This document shows, one piece after another, positions 16,508 through 26,873 of a DNA stretch of 64,000 bases. The position numbers and the translations under genes were made by a program. How positions within the stretch are numbered: position 1 is the stretch's first letter; every line of letters begins with the position of its first letter. This DNA comes from SHZI01 sp963802215 (GTDB taxonomy: Bacteria; Pseudomonadota; Gammaproteobacteria; Steroidobacterales; GCA-2729495): the NCBI GenBank assembly GCA_963802215.1, contig CAWDHQ010000001.1, positions 1,860,001 to 1,924,000 of the forward strand, given 5' to 3'. Under the pieces are notes generated by a model. That model did no database searches. It was given only the letters and a program-made list of their open reading frames with translations, and was not told the origin of the DNA.

Positions 16508-17282
16508 GCCGCCGCCGGATGAAGATCGTCGCCGCCACGTAGCCCACGGCGGCATAGCCCGCCAGCACTCCCACGTGCACCCAGGGATCCGTCAGCGGCA
16601 GCCCCGCGACCAGCGGCCGGATCAGTGCGATGGCGTGGGACAGCGGCAGGATGTTCACGATCACCTGGGCCACCGGCGGCAGCGTCGCCACGGGATAGAA
16701 CACCCCGCTGAAGATGAACATCGGCGTGATCAGGAGCGTGGTGTAGTAGTTGAAGAAGTCGTAGCTGGGCGCGAAGGCCGCCATCACGATGGCCGGTCCG
16801 GCGAAGCAGAGGCCGACGAGGAAGAACACGGGGATGGCGCCCAGGGCCGACCAGCTCTGGATCGCGCCGAGCATTGTGGCCACCACCAGGATCGGCAGCG
16901 TGTTCAGCACCGACTTGGATGCGCACCAGAGGGTCTCCCCGGCCACGATATCGTCCACCTGCAGGGGCGTTGCGAGGATCGCGTCGTAGGTCTGCTGGTG
17001 GGTCATGCGGGTGAATACCGAGAACATCCCCTCGAAGGACGCCACGTTCATGGCCGACGCGGCCAGCAGGCCCGATGCCAGGAACGTGAAGTAGGGAATG
17101 CCATTCACCTCGCCGATGAACTGCCCGAGCCCATAGCCCAGACCGAGCAGGTAGATCACAGGCTCGCCGAAGGAGAACGCCAGGCTCGGGCCCAGCAGCT
17201 TTCGCCAGACCAGCGCGTTGCGCAGGAGGATGGTGAAGGCGGAGGTGCGGGGGTGCGGGAGGGTGATGTCGAGGGTGGTCAT
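16497..17282 (-). CDS. ABC-2 type transporter permease (NodJ family)
   Basis: The 261-residue protein has six hydrophobic segments and matches NodJ/DRR-type permeases: RNALVWRKLLGPSLAFSFGEPVIYLLGLGYGLG, TYDAILATPLQVDDIVAGE, and FIFSGVFYPVATLPPVAQVIVNILPLSHAI. It forms the membrane channel of an exporter with the ATPase encoded just upstream; NodIJ exports lipochitin oligosaccharides in rhizobia, but free-living homologues have mostly unknown substrates. A GTAG repeat separates the ATPase stop from this start. The AGGA ribosome site lies at the repeat's far edge. Confidence 0.87.
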   Translation of the reverse strand: MTTLDITLPHPRTSAFTILLRNALVWRKLLGPSLAFSFGEPVIYLLGLGYGLGQFIGEVNGIPYFTFLASGLLAASAMNVASFEGMFSVFTRMTHQQTYDAILATPLQVDDIVAGETLWCASKSVLNTLPILVVATMLGAIQSWSALGAIPVFFLVGLCFAGPAIVMAAFAPSYDFFNYYTTLLITPMFIFSGVFYPVATLPPVAQVIVNILPLSHAIALIRPLVAGLPLTDPWVHVGVLAGYAAVGYVAATIFIRRRLIR

Positions 17283-17292
17283 GGGGGTTCCT

Positions 17293-17311
17293 GTCGCGCC
17301 TGAAGGCGCTC

Positions 17312-17315
<4 letters not shown>
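17293..17315 (-). repeat. GTAG REP unit, single, inside an operon
   Basis: On the minus strand it reads GTAGGAGCGCCTTCAGGC then GCGAC, with hairpin GCGCC-TTCA-GGCGC. It occupies the gap between the NodI-like ATPase and NodJ-like permease. Its TAG (17312-17314) is the ATPase stop codon, and the permease ribosome site AGGA begins one base past its end. Confidence 0.85.
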
Positions 17316-18232
<917 letters not shown>

Positions 18233-18288
18233 CAGTTCCTCATTATGAGAGAGGGCCCACAGACGGGCCCGGGTAGGGAGCCTACGTT

Positions 18289-18765
18289 ATGTCAGCGTCG
18301 ACGGGCACCGAGCTTATGTCAAACGAACTGATGATCGTCCTGGCCACGGCCAGCGCCGCGGCGCTGGCCGGCGGCGGCCTCGTGGCGTGGCTTACCACCC
18401 GCAACCGGCCCATGGCGGATCCGGAGGCGGAGGGCCGCCACGAACTGCAGCTCATCGAGTCGCGGGAGACCGCCCTGCAATGCCAGCGGGAAAGCCTCGC
18501 GGCCGAACAACAGGTACTCGCGATGCGGTCGGAACTCGACGATGCCCGGACCCACATCGGGCAACTCGAGGACCAGGTTGCCGCCTATCTTCGCCAGTAT
18601 GCCCAGGCCAAGAACACACTGAAGGCCGAGATCCGCCAGAAGGGCCGGCTGCAGGTGGAACTTGCCGCAGCGACCGCCCAGGTCGAGTCGCTCCGGGGAC
18701 GCGTCCAGGAACTGGAAATGGAGCGAAACGCCATCACCGGTACGCTCCGCCGCCTCAGCGCCTAG
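18289..18765 (+). CDS. Membrane-anchored coiled-coil protein, unknown function
   Basis: I do not recognise the family. The 158-residue protein has one N-terminal membrane helix (MIVLATASAAALAGGGLVAWL, here split by the start choice) followed by about 110 residues of charged heptad-like sequence (ESLAAEQQVLAMRSELDDA, LEDQVAAYLRQYAQAKN), ending RRLSA. This is typical of a single-span protein with a cytoplasmic coiled coil. GGGAG lies 8 bases before ATG 18289; ATG 18316 is an alternative. It lies between the ABC exporter and lon with no clear functional link. Confidence 0.55.
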   Translation: MSASTGTELMSNELMIVLATASAAALAGGGLVAWLTTRNRPMADPEAEGRHELQLIESRETALQCQRESLAAEQQVLAMRSELDDARTHIGQLEDQVAAYLRQYAQAKNTLKAEIRQKGRLQVELAAATAQVESLRGRVQELEMERNAITGTLRRLSA

Positions 18766-18825
18766 CCGCAGCAGCGCGACGCCAGGCAGCAAGGCCGCCA
18801 GCCGGACCCAACGGCGCGGTCGACA

Positions 18826-18852
18826 TTGAAATCCCGACTGCAGGCCTCATTA
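18826..18852 (+). promoter_or_regulatory. Probable sigma-32 heat-shock promoter of lon
   Basis: TTGAAA at 18826-18831 is followed after 13 bases by CCTCATTA at 18845-18852. This fits the sigma-32 pattern (CTTGAAA, 11-16 bases, CCCCATNT) with one change in the -10 core. It would start transcription about 20 bases before the lon start. Lon is a classic member of the heat-shock regulon in Proteobacteria. Confidence 0.55.
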
Positions 18853-18880
18853 CCGTAGCTGGTGCAGCCCCAGGGGGCCG

Positions 18881-21244
18881 ATGGACGCGAGCATGAGCGA
18901 TAACGAAAAACTCCCGACGAAGGCCGATGAACAGCAGGTCCCCGAGGACGTGCTCATCATCCTGCCGGTGCGGAATACCGTCGTATTCCCCGGTGCCGTC
19001 ATTCCGCTCACGATCGGCCGCCGGATCTCCCTTGCCGCCGCCGAGGAAGCGGCCCGCAGCGGTCGCCGGATCGGCCTCGTCATGCAGAAGGACCCCTCGG
19101 TGGACGAGCCGACGGACAAGGACCTGCATCCCGTCGGCACCATCGCGCGTGTCGTCCGCTACTTCACGGCCCGCGACGGCACCCAGCACGTGGTCTGCCA
19201 GGGCGAGCAGCGCTTCCGCGTCCTCGACCACCTCGCGGGCCTGCCGTTCATGGCGGCCCGCTTCGACCTGGTCTATGAGCCCGCGCCAGATACTGCGGCG
19301 CTGGAGGCCCGCGCACGGATCCTGAAGGAGCGCGCCATCGAGGCCATCGCCCTGCTGCCCCAGGCGATGCCGGAACTGGCGGGCGTACTGCAGCAGATCG
19401 ACAACCCCGGCCAGCTGGCCGACCTTGTCGCCGGCTTCCTCGACATCAAGCCCCAGCAGAAGCAGGAAGTACTGGAGATCTTCGACGTGCAGCGGCGCCT
19501 CGATCGTGTCCTGGACCTTCTGTCCCACCAGGTCGAGGTCATGAAGCTCTCGCGCCAGGTGGACGAGCAGACCAAGGAGAAGCTCGAGGACCGGCAGCGC
19601 GAGTTCTACCTGCGCGAGCAGATGCGGACGATCCAGAAGGAGCTGGGCGACACCGGGGAGGTCGCGGAGCTCGACGAGCTGCGCGCCAACCTTGAGAAGG
19701 CCGGAATGCCCGAGGAAGCGCTGACCCAGGCCCGGAAGGAACTGAAGCGGCTCGAGCAGATGCCCGAGGCGTCCGGCGAGCACTCCATGGTGCGGACCTA
19801 CCTGGACTGGCTGGCGGCCCTGCCCTGGGCGAAGCTCGACGAGGAGAACATCGACATCGCCAGGGCGCGCCAGGTGCTGGAGGACGACCACTTCGGCCTC
19901 ACCAAGGTCAAGCAGCGGATCCTCGAGTACCTCGCGGTGCGCAAGCTGAACCCGGAGGGCCGGTCGCCCATCCTGTGCTTCGTCGGCCCGCCCGGCGTGG
20001 GCAAGACCTCGCTTGGCCAGAGCATTGCCAGGGCGCTGGGCCTCAAGTTCGTCCGCGGCTCGCTGGGCGGCGTGCACGACGAGGCCGAGATCCGCGGTCA
20101 TCGCCGCACTTACATCGGCTCGCTGCCAGGCACGATCATCCAGCAGCTGCGCAAGGCCGGCACGCGCAATCCCGTCTTCATGCTCGACGAGATGGACAAG
20201 CTCGGCGGTGGCGGCTTCCATGGGGATCCGTCCTCTGCCCTGCTCGAGGTGCTGGACCCCGAGCAGAACGGAACCTTCCGGGACAACTACCTGGCGGTTC
20301 CCTTCGACCTGTCCAAGGTGTTCTTCGTGGCCACGGCCAACCAGCTCGACACCATTCCCGGACCCTTGCGGGACCGCATGGAGATCATCGAGCTGCCTGG
20401 CTACACCCAGGAGGAGAAGCTGCAGATCGGCCGGCGCTACCTGGTGGCCCGCCAGCTCAAGGCTAACGGGCTCAGGGAAGAACAGGTCAACGTCAGCGAC
20501 GGCGCCCTCGCCGAGATCGTCGCGAACTACACGCGGGAAGCGGGCGTCCGCAACCTGGAGCGGCAGATCGGTTCGGTACTGCGCAATGCGGCGGTCCGGA
20601 TTTCGGAGGGCACGACCGCACACGTGGACATCGACGAGAACGCGGTGCAGGAGATCCTGGGCGCCCGGCGCTTCGAGTCCGAGGTGGCGCTGCGCACGGG
20701 CACGGCGGGCGTGGCTACGGGCCTCGCCTGGACGCCCGTCGGCGGCGACATCCTCTTCATCGAGGCCACCAGCATGCCCGGCAAGGGCCAGCTGATACTC
20801 ACAGGCCAGCTCGGCGACGTGATGAAGGAAAGCGCCCAGGCAGCTTTCAGCCTGGTCAGGACCCGGGCCGACACCTTGGGCCTGGGCGGCGTGGACTTCG
20901 CCACCCGGGACCTGCACGTGCACCTGCCCGCGGGCGCCATCCCGAAGGATGGTCCGAGCGCCGGCGTGGCATTGTTCATGGCGATCAGCTCCCTGCTCTC
21001 CAACCGCAAGGTGCGAAGCGACGTGGCGATGACCGGTGAGATCAGCCTGCGCGGGCTCGTGCTGCCGGTGGGCGGCGTCAAGGAGAAGGCGCTGGCAGCC
21101 CTGCGGGCTGGCATCCACACAGTCCTGCTGCCGGCACGAAACCGGAAGGACCTGGAGGAGATCCCGGAGAGCGCCCGGAACCAGCTCCAGTTCATCTGGC
21201 TGGAAACGGTTGACGACGCCCTGGCGGCGGCACTGGAGGCCTAG
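18881..21244 (+). CDS. lon: ATP-dependent protease Lon
   Basis: The 787-residue protein is full length (E. coli Lon has 784). The N-terminal substrate domain starts ILPVRNTVVFPGAVIPLTIGR; the AAA+ module has Walker A GPPGVGKTSLG at about residues 368-377 and Walker B PVFMLDEMDKLG. The protease domain has the serine-lysine dyad: S693 in KDGPSAGVA and K734 in GGVKEKALAA. It is a soluble hexamer that degrades misfolded and regulatory proteins. ATG 18881 has AGGGGG 5 bases upstream; ATG 18893 is an alternative. A heat-shock-type promoter lies just upstream. Confidence 0.97.
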   Translation: MDASMSDNEKLPTKADEQQVPEDVLIILPVRNTVVFPGAVIPLTIGRRISLAAAEEAARSGRRIGLVMQKDPSVDEPTDKDLHPVGTIARVVRYFTARDGTQHVVCQGEQRFRVLDHLAGLPFMAARFDLVYEPAPDTAALEARARILKERAIEAIALLPQAMPELAGVLQQIDNPGQLADLVAGFLDIKPQQKQEVLEIFDVQRRLDRVLDLLSHQVEVMKLSRQVDEQTKEKLEDRQREFYLREQMRTIQKELGDTGEVAELDELRANLEKAGMPEEALTQARKELKRLEQMPEASGEHSMVRTYLDWLAALPWAKLDEENIDIARARQVLEDDHFGLTKVKQRILEYLAVRKLNPEGRSPILCFVGPPGVGKTSLGQSIARALGLKFVRGSLGGVHDEAEIRGHRRTYIGSLPGTIIQQLRKAGTRNPVFMLDEMDKLGGGGFHGDPSSALLEVLDPEQNGTFRDNYLAVPFDLSKVFFVATANQLDTIPGPLRDRMEIIELPGYTQEEKLQIGRRYLVARQLKANGLREEQVNVSDGALAEIVANYTREAGVRNLERQIGSVLRNAAVRISEGTTAHVDIDENAVQEILGARRFESEVALRTGTAGVATGLAWTPVGGDILFIEATSMPGKGQLILTGQLGDVMKESAQAAFSLVRTRADTLGLGGVDFATRDLHVHLPAGAIPKDGPSAGVALFMAISSLLSNRKVRSDVAMTGEISLRGLVLPVGGVKEKALAALRAGIHTVLLPARNRKDLEEIPESARNQLQFIWLETVDDALAAALEA

Positions 21245-21268
21245 GCCCGGGCCAGGTTCACCGGGCGA

Positions 21269-22039
21269 TCATGGTTCGGCGATGTAGCGCGGGCTCGCAG
21301 GCAGCCGCAGGAGCGCGGGCCGGAAGCCTATGGCGAGAACAGCGCCCAGGGCGACCACCACCGCAATGGCCATCCAGCTCACCGGCGTGCGTCCGGCCGC
21401 GGCGCCGCTGAGCGCCAGCACCACGAACCAAAGGCCCGATGATGCCGCCGCCGTCGTGCACCCGTGCAGGACCTGGGCCCCCGTCCGCAGCAGGGCGGTG
21501 TAGAAGTACAGCGTGAGGCCCGCCATGGGCAGGGACAGGAAGACGACAGGATCAGCTGTCACGCGGTAGCCAAGCACCGCCACCATCAGGCCCGCCGCCG
21601 ATATGGGCGCGAATACCCCGCGGCCGAGCACATAGAGAACGGGCTGGGCGACCGTGATGACGACCGCGGCAAGGAGCACCGGGACCTCGCTGCCCCTGAA
21701 TGCAATAGCCAGCAGCACCTGCCCGGCCACCACGCAGAAATTGAACAGCAGATCGGACACGGCCGCCGCGCCGGTGCTGCCGAGTCCAGGCACGAGGTAC
21801 CAGCGATCCGCCGTGTTCTGGGAAATCTCGAAGGCGCTGCCGGCGATCAGCACAGCCGCTGCCACTGGCAGAAGCCACGGGAAATCGGTGTGCGCGGCAA
21901 GCCAGCTGCCGTGTCGCCAGAACACCGGGATCAGGGCGAGCGGTACGCAAAGTGCGTACGCATGAGCCAGCAGTACCCATGCCGCCACCGGACCCCGGAT
22001 TTCGATTTCACTCCTGATCGGGTCCAGTCGCTTGGCCAT
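21269..22039 (-). CDS. Multi-spanning membrane protein of unknown function
   Basis: From ATG 22039 (MAKRLDPIRSEIEIRG) the protein has 256 residues and about eight hydrophobic helices, with short loops. An AFEISQNTADRWYLVPG segment between helices 2 and 3 is the most distinctive hydrophilic part. I do not recognise a family. The open frame runs on to 22165, but that overlaps the divergent yjdM start and gives an unlikely N-terminus. It is convergent with lon, 24 bases from its stop. Confidence 0.6.
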   Translation of the reverse strand: MAKRLDPIRSEIEIRGPVAAWVLLAHAYALCVPLALIPVFWRHGSWLAAHTDFPWLLPVAAAVLIAGSAFEISQNTADRWYLVPGLGSTGAAAVSDLLFNFCVVAGQVLLAIAFRGSEVPVLLAAVVITVAQPVLYVLGRGVFAPISAAGLMVAVLGYRVTADPVVFLSLPMAGLTLYFYTALLRTGAQVLHGCTTAAASSGLWFVVLALSGAAAGRTPVSWMAIAVVVALGAVLAIGFRPALLRLPASPRYIAEP

Positions 22040-22121
22040 CACGGAATTCTGGCTCCGGCACAGCGCCTCCGCAATCGGGGCGGCGGATCGGCTACCATGA
22101 ATGCCTTCGCCGGGAACCTCC

Positions 22122-22463
22122 ATGAACCAGCCACCGCCATGCCCGAAATGCGGGTCGCAATACACCTATGTGGACGGCGAACTGGTCGTCTGCCCCGAAT
22201 GCGCCCACGAGTGGCCCCGGTCAGCGAGCGCTGACATCCCGGAGCCTGAGCGGGTCGTTCGCGATGCCCACGGCAACGTGCTCAGGGATGGCGACACGGT
22301 CACCGTAATCAAGGACCTGAAGATCAGGGGCACCTCGTCGGTGGTGAAGGTCGGCACCAAGGTCAAGGGCATCCGCCTGGTCGATGGCGACCACGACATC
22401 GACTGCAGGATCGAAGGCATCGGCGCCATGCAGTTGAAGTCGGAGTTCGTGAAGAAGGCGTGA
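22122..22463 (+). CDS. yjdM: Zinc-ribbon protein YjdM (PhnA family)
   Basis: The 113-residue protein matches YjdM/PhnA (111 residues in E. coli). An N-terminal zinc ribbon has cysteines 7, 10, 24 and 27 (CPKC and CPEC), followed by the conserved DAHGNVLRDGDTVTVIKDLK and VKGIRLVDGDHDIDCRI. Despite the old name, this is not phosphonoacetate hydrolase, and its role is unresolved. ATG 22122 gives the family N-terminus; the ATG at 22101 adds seven unrelated residues. Confidence 0.88.
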   Translation: MNQPPPCPKCGSQYTYVDGELVVCPECAHEWPRSASADIPEPERVVRDAHGNVLRDGDTVTVIKDLKIRGTSSVVKVGTKVKGIRLVDGDHDIDCRIEGIGAMQLKSEFVKKA

Positions 22464-22536
22464 CCCTCTGGCCGGGCCGCTGGTTGTCCACTGGGTGACC
22501 TGGACGGCCACACTCCAGGGGCGAATGCCGGACCCG

Positions 22537-23667
22537 CTATCTCGGCTTCAGCGCCACGCCGGCCGTGATGCGCCCGCCCGGCTGGAGCACGACTTTCTCA
22601 CCGGCCGCAAGGCCCTTCACCACCTGGGCTTCCAGGCCGTTCTCGAGTCCGAGCTCGACCGTGCGCAGTGCGGCGGTGCCACCGTCATCCACGAACACGG
22701 CCCACTGGCCCTGCTCGCGAAACAGGGCCGCCTGGGGCACCTTGAGCACGTTCGCCGCCTCCGCCAGCACGATTTTCGGCTCCACCCGGTAACCGTGTCC
22801 GAGCCGGGCCCAGCGGTCCGGCGGATCGGCAAAGTCGACGATGACGTTCACCCGCTGCTCCTCGATGCCGAGCGCAGACACCTTGGTGAAGCCGAACGGC
22901 TCCACGCGCCGGACTGTCCCATTCAGCGGCGGCCCGCCTCCCCAGGCCTCGATCAGCACGCGCTGGCCCGCTTCCACGCGCACGGCGTCCGTGGACAGCA
23001 GGTCCACGACGATCTCCAGGTCACCGGGATTGCCGATCTCGACGAGCGGCGCGCCCGATGCCACCACAGCTTCGCTCTCCTGCAGGACGCGGAGCACGCT
23101 GCCGCTCACGGGCGAGTAGACGTCCACGCAGTCGCAGTCGGGCCCGGCCCGGCGCCGGGCGACGCTCGGTGCGGTAAGTCGCGCCCGGGCCTCCTCGAGC
23201 GCGGCGGCCGCCGTCTGCGCCCGGCGTTCCGCGGCATCGCGGTCGTTTGCCGACACCACGCCCTGCCCGGCCAGCTGCCGGTAGCGCTTCAGCTCGGCCT
23301 GGGCGAAGTCCTGCTCCGCCTCTGCCCGCCGCACTGCCGCCCGGGCCTCGCGCTCTGAACGCACGTCCAGGAAATTCGGATCGCTGGGCGCGATGCGCGC
23401 CACCACCGTCTTCTGGGCCGTCACCGCATCCCCCGCCTTCAGTTCGATGCGGCGCATGAGTCCGGCCAGCGGCGCCGAGACGACGAACACGTCCTTGACG
23501 CGGGTCTCGCCCTCGTCGCTCACGGTGACCTGGATGGGGCCTGTGGCGATCGTGGCCAGGTCCACGGGAATCGGCTGCGGCCGGAACAGCCACAGCAGGG
23601 CCAGGCCACCGGCGACGAGCATCGGCAGCCAGAACAGCAATCGACGGGTTTGGGCGGACAGTGCCAT
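22537..23667 (-). CDS. HlyD-type periplasmic adaptor of an ABC exporter
   Basis: The 376-residue membrane-fusion protein has one N-terminal helix (LLFWLPMLVAGGLALLWLF), a first half-lipoyl segment, a long helical hairpin rich in alanine, arginine and glutamate (residues 110-165), the second half-lipoyl segment VYSPVSGSVLRVLQESEAVV and a beta-barrel. It is the last gene of a three-gene unit after an FtsX-type permease and a LolD-like ATPase, so it should link that pump to the outer membrane or present substrate to it. No outer-membrane channel gene lies in the unit. Confidence 0.87.
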   Translation of the reverse strand: MALSAQTRRLLFWLPMLVAGGLALLWLFRPQPIPVDLATIATGPIQVTVSDEGETRVKDVFVVSAPLAGLMRRIELKAGDAVTAQKTVVARIAPSDPNFLDVRSEREARAAVRRAEAEQDFAQAELKRYRQLAGQGVVSANDRDAAERRAQTAAAALEEARARLTAPSVARRRAGPDCDCVDVYSPVSGSVLRVLQESEAVVASGAPLVEIGNPGDLEIVVDLLSTDAVRVEAGQRVLIEAWGGGPPLNGTVRRVEPFGFTKVSALGIEEQRVNVIVDFADPPDRWARLGHGYRVEPKIVLAEAANVLKVPQAALFREQGQWAVFVDDGGTAALRTVELGLENGLEAQVVKGLAAGEKVVLQPGGRITAGVALKPR

Positions 23668-23689
23668 GACGTGGTGCTTTGCCTGCAGG

Positions 23690-26053
23690 TTACTCGCGGG
23701 TCTTCAGGACCGCGATCAGATCAAGGGTATCGAGCCGCCGCCGGACGAGGAAGGCGGAAAACAGCGTCGCCGCCACGGCGATCAGCACGGCGAGCCCGAG
23801 TGTCTCCAGCTGGATCGCCATCGGGATCCGGTACAGCTCCGTCTTGAATGCGGTGAGCATCAGCGCGCCCAGGCCGTACCCCAGCATGCAGCCCACCGGC
23901 AGGGCGACGAAAGTCAGGAAGCCGATCTCCCCGAGAAGGATGTAGGAAATCTCGCGCCGGGTGAAGCCCAGCACGCGCAGGGTCGCGAGCTCACGGCCGC
24001 GTTCGGACAAGGCAATTCGGGCGGCGTTGTACGTGACGCCGAATGCGAGCGTGCAGGCGAAGACCACGAAGAATCCGACAAAGATGTACAGAGTCTGGGC
24101 CAGGGTTTCATAAAAGGTATCCACCGCGGCCTGCTTCAGCGTGACGGCGCTCACCTGCGGCACCTGCTTCAGGTCCCGGTAGAACGTGGCCTGCTGGCTC
24201 TGGTCGAGCCGCAGGTGCACGCTGTTGACGGCTTCCCGCTCGTGCATCAGCCGGTTGAGGGCACGGATGTCCATGTAGGCCGGGCTGCCGATGTAGGTCT
24301 CGAAGGTCGATACGACCGGCACCTCGAAGGTTGGGCGCCGGCCCTCCAGCACCTCCACCGTAATGCGCTGGCCCGGCTTGACCTGGAGCATGTCGGCGAG
24401 CTGCGTCGAGATCACCAGGCCATCCGGGGGCAGATCCAGGTGCCGGCCCGACGCGTCGTACACGTGGCTAAGCTCCTGCACCGCCGGCAGGCCCTGGAGG
24501 GACTCCCGCTCCTCCCGTGGGCCGAAGCGCATCTTGGCCGGCACCACGCGCATGGGTTCGACCGTACGTACGCCCTGCATGCGCGCGAGTTCCCGGGCCA
24601 CCTCGCTGGAGCGCGTGTTGGCGAAGCCGACGGTGATGTCCTGCCCCTGGGCCTGGCGGAAATACACGTCGACCAGGTGATCGATGGAATCGATCCACTG
24701 CAGGGAACTCACCAGCACGGCCACCGCCATGGCGGTGCCGAGTGACGTCAGCGCCGAGCGAACCGGATAGCGGCCGATCTGGCGGAGCAGGATGCGGGTC
24801 GGCTGGTCGAGGGCGCGGAATATCCGGCCCCGCCCGAGGCGCGTGCGCCGGAACATCGGCGGCGATGGCGGGCGCATCGCCTCCGCCGGCGCGATACGGA
24901 CGCCCGCCCGCACCGCACCCAGGGTGCCGGCCAACGCGGCAAACAGGCTGACCACCGCCGCAATCAGGAAGGCCCGGGGCCCGGGGTCGAACAGCAGGAA
25001 GGGGAACCGGTAGAAGTCCGCATACAGGCGCGTGTTGAGCAGCCCGAAGTAGTAGCCGCCGATCCAGCCGAGGACGATGCCCACCGCCGCGACACCGACC
25101 ACGAATTTCACGTAGTGCCAGGCAATGTCCCGGTTCCGGTAGCCGAAGGCTTTCAGCAGGCCGATCTCGCTGCGTTCCATCGTGATGAGGCGCGCCAGCA
25201 CCATGTTGGTGAGGAATGCCGCCACCGCCAGGAATACCGTCGGCAGGATGGCAGCCAGGCTCTCGAGCTGGCGGATCTCGTTCATCAGGAACCAGTTGGA
25301 CATCTGGTCCTTGCGCGCGTAGGCGCCGATCCCGCCATAGCGGCCCAGCATGTCGTCCAGCCGCTCGATGATCAGGTCCGGCTCCACGCCGCGCAGGAGC
25401 GTGAGGGAGATGGTGTTGAAGGCGCCGTCGAGGTCGAAGGCCGCCTGCATCGCCTCCTGCCCGAGCCAGACGATGCCAAAGCGCTTGTCATCGGGCATGA
25501 GTGCGCCGGGCCCGATCGTGTAGACGAACTCGGGTGAAAGGGCGATGCCGACCACGGTGAGCTTGCGCCAGTTGCCGTTCAGCACGGCCCGGAAGGTGCT
25601 GCCGAGGGTGAGGCCGTGTGCCTCGGCGAAGGGCTCCGCCAGCACGGCCTCGTCCGGGTAGCCCAGGCGCGGCACCCGGCCGCTGCGCAGGGCCAGCTGG
25701 TTGAGTTGCGGCGGATGCCGCTCGGGTACGGACACGAGGTGGCCGATGACGGGCTCCTCGAAGCCCTCCATGTCGAGGACGGCGCTCTTTACCACCCGGG
25801 TGTCCACCGTCTGGACACCCGGCAGCTGCCGGACGCGGTCTGCCAGGTACTCGGGCGCGCGCTCGACGGACGCGAACACGTCGCCGAAGCGATAGCGCTC
25901 GTAGTAGGCGGTGGCGGTCTCGGTGAGCGCCTCCATCGAGGTCAGTGACATGGCCAGCACCGCGATGCCCGAGGCGATCACGAGGGCAATGGCCAGCACC
26001 TGGCCGCGCAGCCGCCACAGGTCCCGGTAAAGCTTGCGGTTGAGCGGTGTCAT
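23690..26053 (-). CDS. ABC transporter permease with two FtsX domains
   Basis: The 787-residue protein starts with a short cytoplasmic helix and a membrane segment (GQVLAIALVIASGIAVLAMSL), then a large periplasmic domain, then FtsX-type membrane domains at about residues 270-400 (LAAILPTVFLAVAAFLTNMV, MERSEIGLLKAFGYRNRDIA) and 655-780 (ALSERGRELATLRVLGFTRREI). Both carry the cytoplasmic coupling-helix signature. It belongs to the MacB/LolCE-like type VII exporters, which use mechanotransmission rather than a channel. It lies between its ATPase and adaptor genes. Cargo unknown. Confidence 0.9.
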   Translation of the reverse strand: MTPLNRKLYRDLWRLRGQVLAIALVIASGIAVLAMSLTSMEALTETATAYYERYRFGDVFASVERAPEYLADRVRQLPGVQTVDTRVVKSAVLDMEGFEEPVIGHLVSVPERHPPQLNQLALRSGRVPRLGYPDEAVLAEPFAEAHGLTLGSTFRAVLNGNWRKLTVVGIALSPEFVYTIGPGALMPDDKRFGIVWLGQEAMQAAFDLDGAFNTISLTLLRGVEPDLIIERLDDMLGRYGGIGAYARKDQMSNWFLMNEIRQLESLAAILPTVFLAVAAFLTNMVLARLITMERSEIGLLKAFGYRNRDIAWHYVKFVVGVAAVGIVLGWIGGYYFGLLNTRLYADFYRFPFLLFDPGPRAFLIAAVVSLFAALAGTLGAVRAGVRIAPAEAMRPPSPPMFRRTRLGRGRIFRALDQPTRILLRQIGRYPVRSALTSLGTAMAVAVLVSSLQWIDSIDHLVDVYFRQAQGQDITVGFANTRSSEVARELARMQGVRTVEPMRVVPAKMRFGPREERESLQGLPAVQELSHVYDASGRHLDLPPDGLVISTQLADMLQVKPGQRITVEVLEGRRPTFEVPVVSTFETYIGSPAYMDIRALNRLMHEREAVNSVHLRLDQSQQATFYRDLKQVPQVSAVTLKQAAVDTFYETLAQTLYIFVGFFVVFACTLAFGVTYNAARIALSERGRELATLRVLGFTRREISYILLGEIGFLTFVALPVGCMLGYGLGALMLTAFKTELYRIPMAIQLETLGLAVLIAVAATLFSAFLVRRRLDTLDLIAVLKTRE

Positions 26054-26060
26054 GGGTTGG

Positions 26061-26771
26061 CTACCAGGAGAGCTCCGCAGCGCGCTTGCGGCGCACGTTG
26101 TGGCGCTCCTCGACGATGTGGCCGTCGCCCATGACCAGCACCCGGTCCGTCATGTCGGCGATGACCGCGTTGTGGGTGATCAGGACCGTGGTCGTGCCCA
26201 GCTCCGCGTGGATCCGCTCGATGGCCTCCAGCACGAGAATGCCGGTCCGGCTGTCCAGCGCCCCGGTGGGTTCGTCACACAGCAGGATGCCGGGGCGCTT
26301 GGCAATGGCACGGGCGATCGCCACGCGCTGCTGCTCGCCGCCGGAGAGCTGGGCGGGAAAATGGTGCAGGCGCTCGCCCAGGCCGACGATCCGCAGCGCT
26401 TCCTCGGGCGGCATGGGCTGCCGCGCAATCTCGGTCACCAGCGCCACGTTCTCCAGCGCCGTCAGGCTGGGAATTAGGTTATAGAACTGGAAGACGAAGC
26501 CCACATGGTTGCGCCGGTACTCCGTGAGGCCCCGGTCATCGAGCCCGGTGAGCTTGAGGTCCTGGAACCAGGCCTCGCCGCCGCTGGCCGAATCGAGTCC
26601 ACCCAGGATGTTCAGCAGGGTGGACTTGCCGCTGCCGGACGGGCCAAGGAGCACGACGAGGTCCGCCGGGTTGAGCTCCAGCGAAACGCCTCGGAGGGCG
26701 TGGACCTCGACTTCGCCGGAGTGGTAAACCTTGGTCAGGTCGCGGGTGCGGAGCGCGGCGGGGGGCGTCAT
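26061..26771 (-). CDS. ABC transporter ATP-binding protein (LolD/MacB type)
   Basis: The 236-residue ATPase has Walker A GPSGSGKSTLLNILGGLD, the signature QLSGGEQQRVAIARAIAKRP, Walker B ILLCDEPTGALDS and switch histidine VLITHNAV. The family-typical YRRNHVGFVFQFYNLIPSLTALENV is present. It starts the exporter unit; the permease starts 7 bases after its stop. It is divergent from the secreted-protein gene at 26874. Confidence 0.92.
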   Translation of the reverse strand: MTPPAALRTRDLTKVYHSGEVEVHALRGVSLELNPADLVVLLGPSGSGKSTLLNILGGLDSASGGEAWFQDLKLTGLDDRGLTEYRRNHVGFVFQFYNLIPSLTALENVALVTEIARQPMPPEEALRIVGLGERLHHFPAQLSGGEQQRVAIARAIAKRPGILLCDEPTGALDSRTGILVLEAIERIHAELGTTTVLITHNAVIADMTDRVLVMGDGHIVEERHNVRRKRAAELSW

Positions 26772-26873
26772 GCCCCTATTCTCGCCCGCTCCTTGGTTCC
26801 GCCGCTAGAATTCCCGCGACCGGAGCCTGGGTCGGCGCTAGGATTCCCCTTCATTCGTCCTGGAGAATCGACC

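Noticed and set aside
18755..21118. A 787-codon open frame on the minus strand opposite lon
   Set aside because: It is a high-GC shadow of lon. Its translation shows no family signature and is dominated by leucine, histidine, glutamine and arginine; lon itself is certain on the plus strand.
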